Of a stretch of DNA of 64,000 nucleotides, positions 49,964-64,000 are shown piece by piece (the first letter of the stretch is position 1; the number at the start of each line of letters is the position of its first letter). The position numbers were made by a program, and so were the translations under genes. Below the pieces are notes generated by a model. The model made no database searches, was not told the DNA's origin, and saw only the letters and a program-made list of their open reading frames with translations. The DNA is from an uncultured Prochlorococcus sp. (GTDB taxonomy: Bacteria; Cyanobacteriota; Cyanobacteriia; PCC-6307; Cyanobiaceae): the NCBI GenBank assembly GCA_902600475.1, contig CACKJM010000007.1, positions 1-64,000 on the forward strand, written 5' to 3'.

Positions 49964-50431
49964 TTAATCTTTTAATGTACAAAGACTAATCTTAAGAACT
50001 TCGTCAAAAGGGATTTTCTTTATCTTACCTTTTATGTTAATGGCTAAATAATCTTTAGACTTTTCATAAAGTAAACCATTCAGAAATTTAATTTTTGAAT
50101 TCTTCTGGTTGACCTCAACATTAACTGGAAAACCTTTAAAAGTTTTGAAGTCTCTTTCTGAGGTTAATTCATCACTGACCCCTTGACTACTAATTTCTAA
50201 CACATATGAACAATTTAAAAGATTTGAATTTTCTATTTCTTCAGATGCTGGGGTATTAAATAGCGCACAATCATCAATTGAAATATCATCTCCATTAGTT
50301 TTTTTTATTGTAATTTCTATAACAATTGGATTTTGATTGGTTTTTATTTTAAAACTGCAGATTTCGAAACCCCTTACATTGGCAACTTTTTTCGATAGAG
50401 TCTCTAATTTAATTTTGTTTTCTTGATTCAA
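49964..50431 (-). CDS. rimP: Ribosome maturation factor RimP
   Basis: 30S maturation protein, 155 residues. Typical elements are the [20 protein letters not shown] region, the [21 protein letters not shown] block (cited in parts), where most homologues have SPG in place of SQG, and the C-terminal Sm-like [15 protein letters not shown]. First gene of the nusA group on this strand, divergent from the protease gene with 157 bases between. Confidence 0.92.
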   Translation of the reverse strand: MNQENKIKLETLSKKVANVRGFEICSFKIKTNQNPIVIEITIKKTNGDDISIDDCALFNTPASEEIENSNLLNCSYVLEISSQGVSDELTSERDFKTFKGFPVNVEVNQKNSKIKFLNGLLYEKSKDYLAINIKGKIKKIPFDEVLKISLCTLKD

Positions 50432-50579
50432 ATTTATTTGTTTAAATTAATTTAAAATAATTTTCACATATAAAAAAGTTTTTTCTATAAATATTCAAAA
50501 ATATGTATTTTATGGATGTAAACAAAAAAACAACAATAATATATTTCTTCAATTAGATTGACCTAACAAATTTAAATAA

Positions 50580-51719
<1,140 letters not shown>

Positions 51720-51764
51720 TACACCCATTGAAATTAAATAATCTATAAACTCAAAAAAAAGATT

Positions 51765-52478
51765 TTGGATTCACAAACTCAGATGAAACAAATAGTTGCT
51801 GATGCAGCAATTAAGGAGGTAAAGAGTGGCATGATCCTTGGATTAGGATCTGGATCTACAGCAGCGCTTATGATAAAAAGCCTAGCTGATAATATTCGTT
51901 CTGGAAAACTGCAAAATATAAAAGGTGTTGCAACTTCCTTTCAGTCAGAAGTTTTAGCACTTCAACTCGATATCCCACTTATTGATTTAGCTTCTGTATC
52001 TCAAATCGATTTAGCTATTGATGGAGCAGATGAAGTTGATCCAGGATTTCAACTAATAAAAGGGGGCGGAGCATGCCATGTTAGGGAAAAGTTAGTTGCA
52101 TCTAAGGCTAATAAATTGCTAATTGTTGTTGACGAAACTAAACTTGTACAAAATTTAAATCAATCTTTTCCTTTACCGGTAGAGGTTCTTCCAAATGCTT
52201 GGAAACAAGTGCAGGAATTGATTTCACAAATGAATGGTACATCTACTCTAAGAATGGCCACCAAAAAAGCTGGCCCAATAGTTACAGATCAAGGCAATTT
52301 AATCTTAGATGTATTGTTTGATGATGGTATTAAGAATCCAAACGAGATTGAAATGAATATAAATAATATTCCGGGAGTATTAGAGAATGGATTATTTGTT
52401 GATCTTACAGACAAAGTATTAGTTGGTAAAATTGAAAACAATATCCCAGTTGTTTTTTCCCCCTCAAAAGTAGGCTAA
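51765..52478 (+). CDS. rpiA: Ribose-5-phosphate isomerase A
   Basis: Interconverts ribose 5-phosphate and ribulose 5-phosphate in the Calvin and pentose phosphate cycles; 237 residues. Family motifs are [19 protein letters not shown] and [11 protein letters not shown] with the catalytic acid and lysine. The start is a TTG at 51765, in keeping with the conserved first helix [13 protein letters not shown]. It shares four bases with the convergent hisD stop. Confidence 0.96.
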   Translation: MDSQTQMKQIVADAAIKEVKSGMILGLGSGSTAALMIKSLADNIRSGKLQNIKGVATSFQSEVLALQLDIPLIDLASVSQIDLAIDGADEVDPGFQLIKGGGACHVREKLVASKANKLLIVVDETKLVQNLNQSFPLPVEVLPNAWKQVQELISQMNGTSTLRMATKKAGPIVTDQGNLILDVLFDDGIKNPNEIEMNINNIPGVLENGLFVDLTDKVLVGKIENNIPVVFSPSKVG

Positions 52479-53761
52479 TCTTTAAACCTTATTTTTACTG
52501 AATTGGCGTGACTATGTAATCCTTCACTTTTAGCAAGGTTAATAATATCAATACTGTTAACTTTTAAACTTTCTTCATTAAATTCTATTATTGAAGTATT
52601 TTTCATGAAAGTCTCAACTCCCAAAGATCCACTAAATCTTGAATTTCCTGATGTAGGTAAAGTATGATTTGGTCCAGCAAGGTAATCTCCTACTGCTTCC
52701 GGCGTCCATTTTCCTAAAAATATTGCCCCTGCATTTTCTATACCGTCAAGAATCCTTTTTGGATCAAAAGCTAAAATTTCTAGGTGCTCTGGTGCAAAGT
52801 TATTGCTTAGTTCAATACATGATTCATGATTTTCACAAATAACAATTAATCCCCAATTTTTTATTGATTCCATGCAAATTTCTTTTCTTGGATGATCATC
52901 TATCTTTCTGTAAACGTCTTTTAAAACTTCTTTAGCCTGCTCCTTTGATGTAGTCAGAAGTATCGATGAAGCTAATGGATCATGTTCTGCTTGTGCAAGT
53001 AAATCAGAAGCTATATGTGTACTTTTTGCTGTTTCATCTGCAATGATTAGTATTTCACTTGGACCGGCTAGTGAATCAATTCCTGTAGAACCGTAAATTA
53101 ATTTTTTGGCGGTAGTTACATAAATGTTACCTGGACCTGAAATAACATCGACCTTATCAATTTGTTTTGTGCCAAATGCTAAACCTCCAATTGCTTGTGC
53201 TCCTCCAATTCTAAAAACTTTATTAATTCCTGATAAGTGAGCTGCAGCTAAAACAGTTTTGTCTATCCTTCCTTCTTTATTCCCTGGAGATACCATGATA
53301 ATTTCCTCTACTCCCGCTACTTTTGCAGGTATCGCGTTCATTAATACAGTACTTGGATATGCAGCTCTACCTCCAGGGATATAAATTCCTGCATTTTTTA
53401 CTGGCCGCCATCTTCTTTGAACTGTATCACCATGTTCACCTTTTATAGAGAAAGATAATGGAATTTCTTTTTCATGGAATCTCTTAATTCTTTTATGTGC
53501 CACCTTAAGTGCGCACTTTAAATTGCTATCAATTTCATTCCATGCATCTTTTAAATCATTCGCCCTAATTTGCATAGGTTTAGGATTGAAACCATCAAAC
53601 TTTTTTGTATATTTTTCTATGGCTATATCGCCATTAGTTTTTACATCTCGAAGAATTTTTTCAACAATTAAATTTATTTTGGTATTATTTTCTAAATTAG
53701 TTCTATTAGATATCCTTTGAAGTTCTTGTAAAGCTTCTTTTTTATTATTTACGATCTTCAT
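52475..53761 (-). CDS. hisD: Histidinol dehydrogenase
   Basis: Zn- and NAD-dependent enzyme for the last two steps of histidine synthesis; 428 residues. Conserved parts include [49 protein letters not shown] and the FAPEHLEI catalytic Glu-His. The terminal [15 protein letters not shown] block is intact. It starts 120 bases from rpsT, divergently. Confidence 0.97.
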   Translation of the reverse strand: MKIVNNKKEALQELQRISNRTNLENNTKINLIVEKILRDVKTNGDIAIEKYTKKFDGFNPKPMQIRANDLKDAWNEIDSNLKCALKVAHKRIKRFHEKEIPLSFSIKGEHGDTVQRRWRPVKNAGIYIPGGRAAYPSTVLMNAIPAKVAGVEEIIMVSPGNKEGRIDKTVLAAAHLSGINKVFRIGGAQAIGGLAFGTKQIDKVDVISGPGNIYVTTAKKLIYGSTGIDSLAGPSEILIIADETAKSTHIASDLLAQAEHDPLASSILLTTSKEQAKEVLKDVYRKIDDHPRKEICMESIKNWGLIVICENHESCIELSNNFAPEHLEILAFDPKRILDGIENAGAIFLGKWTPEAVGDYLAGPNHTLPTSGNSRFSGSLGVETFMKNTSIIEFNEESLKVNSIDIINLAKSEGLHSHANSVKIRFKD

Positions 53762-53881
53762 ATTTTTAGTTTTTCTTAATTGAAAGAATTAAATCCAAAT
53801 TAATCCCTATTCAAATTATATATGATTGATAAGTTGACGATTTATTTGTTATGATTAGGTTCTTATATTTTTATATCTCCA

Positions 53882-54175
53882 GTGGCCAATAACAAATCAG
53901 CAAAAAAGAGAATACAAATTGCAGAAAGAAATCGTTTAATTAATAAAACATACAAATCTACAGTTAAGACTTTGACTAAAAGAACATTAGAAAATTGTAA
54001 AAACTATAAGAAAGATCCCAGCGAAGATAATAAAAATTTAGTTAAAACAAATCTTAATAAGACTTTTAGTTTAATTGACAAAGCAGTCAAAAAAAATGTT
54101 TTACATAAGAATAACGGGGCTAATAAAAAATCAAAAATTAACAATATTGTAAAAACTACACTTACAACTAAGTAA
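53882..54175 (+). CDS. rpsT: Ribosomal protein S20
   Basis: Small-subunit 16S-binding protein bS20, 97 residues, with ANNKSAKKRIQIAERNR at the N-terminus and a Lys-rich all-helical sequence. The start is a GTG at 53882. tatD follows after 16 bases in the same direction, suggesting one transcript. Confidence 0.95.
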   Translation: MANNKSAKKRIQIAERNRLINKTYKSTVKTLTKRTLENCKNYKKDPSEDNKNLVKTNLNKTFSLIDKAVKKNVLHKNNGANKKSKINNIVKTTLTTK

Positions 54176-54191
54176 AAAGGCAAAACAAATT

Positions 54192-54986
54192 ATGAGCGAT
54201 ATTGAACTCATAGATTCCCATTGTCATTTAATATTTGAAAATTTTGAAGAAGATATTGAAGATGTAGTTATAAGATTACGTTCAAAAGGTGTAAAAAAGT
54301 TAGTTCATGCTTGTTGTGAATTAACGGAGATTCCTAAATTAAAAAAAATATCCCAAGAATTTAATGAGATTTATTATTCAGTGGGTTTGCATCCGCTAGA
54401 AGCAAAAAAATGGGAACTAAATTCCAAGTCTATTTTAAAAAAATCAGCTCAAGAAGATAGAAAAGTTGTTGCAATTGGGGAATTAGGCTTGGATTTTTTT
54501 AAGAGTAATAATAAAACTCAACAAATTGAGGCTCTTATTCCACAAATGGAGTTGGCTTATGAACTAAAATTGCCTGTAATTATTCATTGCAGAGATGCTG
54601 CAAATGACATGATTGATATATGTAATAGTCTCTCAAAAAGAGGTAAATGTCCCAAAGGGGTACTGCATTGTTGGACAGGAACTCCAAAAGAAATGAAGCA
54701 ATTTTTGGACCTTGGTTTTTATATAAGTTTTAGTGGGATAGTGACTTTCCCAAAAGCAATTGAAATTCATGAATGTGCGAAAATTGTTCCTAGTGATAAA
54801 TACTTAATCGAAACTGACTCGCCCTTTTTAGCGCCTGTCCCTCACAGGGGCAAAAGAAATGAACCTGCATTTGTTGAAAATGTAGCTAAATGTATGGCAG
54901 ATCTTAGATCTACTAAATTAATTACAATTGCTAAAGAGTCATGTAAGAATGCTGAAGATTTGTTTAAGTTTGACTTGTTAATTTGA
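54192..54986 (+). CDS. tatD: TatD family metal-dependent hydrolase
   Basis: TIM-barrel Mg-dependent DNase-type hydrolase, 264 residues. Metal-ligand motifs are IDSHCHL (N-terminal HxH), AIGELGLDFF, IIHCRDA, LHCWTG and IETDSPFLAP. Family members have 3'-5' exonuclease activity or act in RNA quality control. It follows rpsT, and rpoB starts 235 bases later. Confidence 0.93.
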   Translation: MSDIELIDSHCHLIFENFEEDIEDVVIRLRSKGVKKLVHACCELTEIPKLKKISQEFNEIYYSVGLHPLEAKKWELNSKSILKKSAQEDRKVVAIGELGLDFFKSNNKTQQIEALIPQMELAYELKLPVIIHCRDAANDMIDICNSLSKRGKCPKGVLHCWTGTPKEMKQFLDLGFYISFSGIVTFPKAIEIHECAKIVPSDKYLIETDSPFLAPVPHRGKRNEPAFVENVAKCMADLRSTKLITIAKESCKNAEDLFKFDLLI

Positions 54987-55221
54987 TATATCAGCTGCTA
55001 TTATTAGGAATTACTGGAAATTTTTCTTAATTTTTAGTTTTAACTTTCTCAGATAAAGGTTTTGTGACCATAAAGATCGATTTTTTAGTTTTTATTAAAT
55101 TGATTTTTTGTTGAAATCGAGATTTAATGATTGATTTCAAATTAAAAGAAAAGTTAAACAAATAATTATTGAGTAGATTTAAAGTAAATAGTAAATCTCA
55201 CAAAATCGCAGGTTTTCTTGG
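54987..55221 (+). promoter_or_regulatory. rpoB upstream region with two dyads
   Basis: The 235-base gap holds two perfect inverted repeats: TTGAAATC (55111-55118) / GATTTCAA (55133-55140), and AGATTTA (55175-55181) / TAAATCT (55192-55198). The second would form a hairpin in the 5' leader about 23 bases before the rpoB ATG. No strong -10 box stands out and no gene is seen. Confidence 0.45.
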
Positions 55222-58200
55222 ATGAGCAGTAGCGCTTTACAGGTAGCAAAAACAGCTACTTATCTACCAGATTTGGTTGAAGTACAAAGAGCAAGCTTTA
55301 AATGGTTTTTGGAAAAAGGTTTAATAGAGGAATTACAAAACTTTTCTCCAATTTCTGATTACACAGGTAAATTAGAATTACATTTTATTGGTGAAGAATA
55401 TAGGTTGAAAAGACCTAGACATGATGTCGAAGAAGCAAAAAGAAGAGATGCTACATTTGCTTCTCAAATGTATGTTACTTGCAGATTAATTAATAAAGAG
55501 ACAGGAGAAATTAAAGAACAAGAAGTATTTATTGGGGAATTACCATTAATGACTGAAAGAGGAACTTTTATCATTAATGGAGCTGAAAGAGTAATTGTTA
55601 ACCAAATTGTTCGAAGTCCAGGTGTTTATTTTAAAGATGAACAAGATAAAAATGGAAGAAGAACTTACAACGCAAGTGTTATTCCTAATAGGGGCGCATG
55701 GTTAAAATTCGAGACTGATAAAAATAATTTACTCTATGTAAGAGTCGATAAAACTCGAAAAATCAATGCTCATGTTCTCATGAGAGCGATGGGCCTTTCT
55801 GATAATGATGTGGTAGATAAACTTCGGCATCCTGAGTTTTATCAAGGCTCAATTGAGTCAGCCAATGAAGAAGGTATTAACTCAGAAGATCAGGCCTTAC
55901 TTGAGCTCTACAAGAAGCTACGTCCTGGTGAACCCCCCTCTGTTTCTGGTGGACAACAACTATTACACAGCAGATTTTTTGATCCAAAAAGATACGATTT
56001 AGGCAGAGTAGGGAGATATAAAATAAATAAAAAATTGAGGCTTACAGTACCAGATGAGGTAAGAACTCTTACACAGGAAGATGTTCTTTCTACTATTGAT
56101 TACCTAATTAATTTGGAACTAGATATCGGCGGTGTGAGTTTGGATGATATTGACCATCTTGGTAATCGAAGGGTTAGATCTGTAGGAGAACTTCTTCAAA
56201 ATCAAGTAAGAGTGGGACTTAATCGTTTAGAAAGAATTATCAAAGAAAGAATGACTGTTGGAGAAACAGATTCTCTTACTCCCGCTCAACTAGTCAATCC
56301 TAAACCTTTGGTAGCAGCTATAAAGGAGTTTTTCGGTTCCAGTCAATTAAGCCAATTTATGGATCAAACTAATCCCTTAGCTGAATTAACACATAAGAGA
56401 AGAATTTCTGCATTAGGTCCTGGAGGTTTAACACGAGAAAGAGCAGGCTTTGCGGTAAGAGATATTCATCCATCTCATTATGGACGATTGTGTCCTATTG
56501 AGACTCCTGAAGGTCCGAATGCAGGACTTATAAACTCTTTGGCTACACATGCAAGAGTCAACGAATATGGTTTCATCGAAACTCCTTTTTGGGAGGTTAA
56601 TAATGGTAAAGTTCATAAAGAAGGTAATCCTGTTTACCTTTCTGCTGATTTAGAAGATGAGTGTAGGGTTGCTCCAGGAGATGTTGCAACTGACAAAGAT
56701 GGAAATATACTTGCCAATTTAATACCGGTGAGATACAGACAAGATTTTGAAAAAGTTCCTCCTCACCAAGTTGATTATGTTCAACTTTCGCCTGTTCAAG
56801 TGATTTCAGTTGCAACTTCACTAATCCCCTTTTTGGAACATGATGATGCAAATAGAGCTCTGATGGGATCAAATATGCAACGACAAGCCGTTCCATTGCT
56901 TAGACCCGAACGTCCTTTGGTTGGTACAGGTCTAGAATCTCAGGTTGCTAGAGATTCTGGAATGGTACCTATTACAAAAGTTAATGGCACTGTATCTTAT
57001 GTAGATGCTAATGAGATTGTTATTAAAGATGATAATGGTAATGAACATTTTCATTATCTTCAAAAATATCAAAGATCAAATCAAGATACCTGTCTAAACC
57101 AAAGACCTATAGTTAAAATTGGCGATCAAGTTATATCTGGGCAAGTGTTGGCAGATGGATCAGCTTGTGAAGGAGGAGAAATAGCATTAGGCCAGAATGT
57201 CTTAATCGCATATATGCCATGGGAGGGTTACAACTACGAAGATGCGATTCTTGTGAGTGAGAGAATGGTAACTGATGATTTATATACATCAGTACATATT
57301 GAAAAATATGAAATTGAGGCAAGACAAACTAAATTAGGACCAGAAGAAATTACAAGAGAAATTCCCAATATTTCTGAAGAAAGCTTGAATAATCTTGATG
57401 AAATGGGAATTATTAGGATTGGTGCCTTTGTAGAGAGTGGAGATATCCTCGTAGGAAAAGTTACACCAAAAGGGGAATCGGACCAACCTCCTGAAGAAAA
57501 ACTTTTGAGAGCGATTTTCGGCGAAAAAGCTCGAGATGTTAGAGATAACTCCCTTAGGGTCCCAAAGACTGAAAAGGGGAGAGTTTTAGATGTTCGTATT
57601 TACACGAGAGAACAAGGCGATGAATTACCCCCAGGGGCAAATATGGTTGTTAGAGTTTATGTGGCGCAGAGAAGGAAAATCCAAGTAGGCGATAAAATGG
57701 CTGGAAGGCATGGTAATAAAGGTATTATTAGCAGAATCTTACCTAGAGAAGATATGCCTTATCTTCCTGATGGTACTCCTGTAGATATAGTTCTTAATCC
57801 TTTAGGAGTTCCAAGTAGAATGAACGTGGGTCAAGTTTTTGAATTATTGATGGGTTGGGCAGCTTCAAACTTAAATTGTAGGGTTAAAGTTGTCCCATTT
57901 GATGAAATGTATGGTGCTGAAAAATCACATCAGACTGTTCAAGCATTTTTAGAGGAAGCCTCAAAACAGCCAGGTAAAGCATGGGTTTATAATCCTGAAG
58001 ATCCAGGCAAACTATTACTTAAAGATGGTAGAACAGGAGAACCTTTTGATCAGCCAGTCGCTGTAGGATACTCACACTTTCTTAAGTTAGTCCATTTGGT
58101 AGATGATAAAATTCATGCCAGATCTACTGGTCCTTACTCTCTTGTTACACAGCAACCATTGGGTGGTAAAGCTCAACAGGGTGGGCAAAGGCTTGGAGAA

Positions 58201-58515
58201 ATGGAAGTATGGGCTCTTGAAGCATATGGAGCGGCTTACACCCTACAAGAACTCTTAACTGTTAAATCTGATGATATGCAAGGGAGAAATGAAGCTTTAA
58301 ATGCAATCGTCAAAGGTAAACCAATTCCTAGGCCTGGTACTCCTGAGTCATTCAAAGTTCTTATGAGAGAATTACAATCTCTAGGATTAGATATTGGGGT
58401 TTATACAGATGAAGGAAAAGAGGTTGATTTGATGCAAGATATAAATCCGAGAAGGAATACTCCATCGAGACCAACTTACGAATCACTTGGAACCTCCGAA
58501 TATGAGGAAGATTAA
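55222..58515 (+). CDS. rpoB: RNA polymerase beta subunit
   Basis: Catalytic core subunit of RNA polymerase, 1097 residues, the short form typical of cyanobacteria. Visible conserved blocks are the rifampicin region ([20 protein letters not shown] region), [21 protein letters not shown] cited in part, [22 protein letters not shown] and the C-terminal [25 protein letters not shown] region. First gene of rpoB-rpoC1-rpoC2; rpoC1 begins 36 bases later. Confidence 0.99.
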   Translation: MSSSALQVAKTATYLPDLVEVQRASFKWFLEKGLIEELQNFSPISDYTGKLELHFIGEEYRLKRPRHDVEEAKRRDATFASQMYVTCRLINKETGEIKEQEVFIGELPLMTERGTFIINGAERVIVNQIVRSPGVYFKDEQDKNGRRTYNASVIPNRGAWLKFETDKNNLLYVRVDKTRKINAHVLMRAMGLSDNDVVDKLRHPEFYQGSIESANEEGINSEDQALLELYKKLRPGEPPSVSGGQQLLHSRFFDPKRYDLGRVGRYKINKKLRLTVPDEVRTLTQEDVLSTIDYLINLELDIGGVSLDDIDHLGNRRVRSVGELLQNQVRVGLNRLERIIKERMTVGETDSLTPAQLVNPKPLVAAIKEFFGSSQLSQFMDQTNPLAELTHKRRISALGPGGLTRERAGFAVRDIHPSHYGRLCPIETPEGPNAGLINSLATHARVNEYGFIETPFWEVNNGKVHKEGNPVYLSADLEDECRVAPGDVATDKDGNILANLIPVRYRQDFEKVPPHQVDYVQLSPVQVISVATSLIPFLEHDDANRALMGSNMQRQAVPLLRPERPLVGTGLESQVARDSGMVPITKVNGTVSYVDANEIVIKDDNGNEHFHYLQKYQRSNQDTCLNQRPIVKIGDQVISGQVLADGSACEGGEIALGQNVLIAYMPWEGYNYEDAILVSERMVTDDLYTSVHIEKYEIEARQTKLGPEEITREIPNISEESLNNLDEMGIIRIGAFVESGDILVGKVTPKGESDQPPEEKLLRAIFGEKARDVRDNSLRVPKTEKGRVLDVRIYTREQGDELPPGANMVVRVYVAQRRKIQVGDKMAGRHGNKGIISRILPREDMPYLPDGTPVDIVLNPLGVPSRMNVGQVFELLMGWAASNLNCRVKVVPFDEMYGAEKSHQTVQAFLEEASKQPGKAWVYNPEDPGKLLLKDGRTGEPFDQPVAVGYSHFLKLVHLVDDKIHARSTGPYSLVTQQPLGGKAQQGGQRLGEMEVWALEAYGAAYTLQELLTVKSDDMQGRNEALNAIVKGKPIPRPGTPESFKVLMRELQSLGLDIGVYTDEGKEVDLMQDINPRRNTPSRPTYESLGTSEYEED

Positions 58516-58527
58516 ACACTTAATTAA

Positions 58528-64000
<5,473 letters not shown>

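Overview
The window is AT-rich, compact, chromosomal DNA from a marine picocyanobacterium, most likely a Prochlorococcus of the small-genome, low-GC type. This rests on psaA-psaB, psaI-psaL, ferredoxin-dependent glutamate synthase, the cyanobacterial split of RNA polymerase beta-prime into rpoC1 and rpoC2, the LL-diaminopimelate aminotransferase route to lysine, a CbiG-CobJ fusion, and short intergenic gaps. The strain-level assignment is inference from gene content and base composition. No rRNA, CRISPR array, intact IS element or intact prophage is visible.

Layout. 1-4443: end of the ribosomal protein supercluster (rpoA fragment, rplQ, truA, rplM, rpsI, rpmE, prfA). 4457-6231: HNH protein and alanine racemase. 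6293-9263: tRNA-Ser(GCU) followed by a small accessory island holding a NodU/TobZ/SxtI-type carbamoyltransferase, an SxtJ-like membrane protein and a 53-residue DUF5989 (SxtK-like) protein. The island lies between two perfect 23-bp direct repeats and ends near a short degenerate copy of the tRNA 3' end. 9264-11946: HAD phosphatase and cbiG-cobJ. 12281-16888: psaA-psaB with a strong terminator. 16945-21747: a glycosyltransferase, a membrane protein, psaI-psaL, two cell-wall-type enzymes transcribed divergently, a degenerate serine recombinase and a coupled 68-residue protein. 22041-27809: lipA, a YciI protein and Fd-GOGAT. 28002-32713: str operon (rpsL, rpsG, fusA, tuf, rpsJ). 32769-38156: LON-domain protein, tocopherol/plastoquinone-type methyltransferase, pheA, DUF1997, rnhB and rne. 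38458-41697: dapL, clpS and a B12-binding radical SAM protein. 41775-44554: two glycosyltransferases directly 3' of tRNA-Thr(CGU). 44599-50431: DUF3493 gene and the infB-ylxR-nusA-rimP group. 50589-54986: Deg/HtrA protease, rpiA, hisD, rpsT and tatD. 55222-64000: rpoB, rpoC1 and most of rpoC2, running off the right edge.

How the genes work together. Most of the window is core housekeeping: transcription, translation, photosystem I, nitrogen assimilation and amino-acid synthesis. The main accessory content is the three-gene island after tRNA-Ser, which by family membership should O-carbamoylate an unknown metabolite or surface glycan. The two glycosyltransferases after tRNA-Thr are a second possible surface-variation locus. 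The recombinase has substitutions at the positions expected for the nucleophilic serine and two arginines, so it may be inactive or repurposed.
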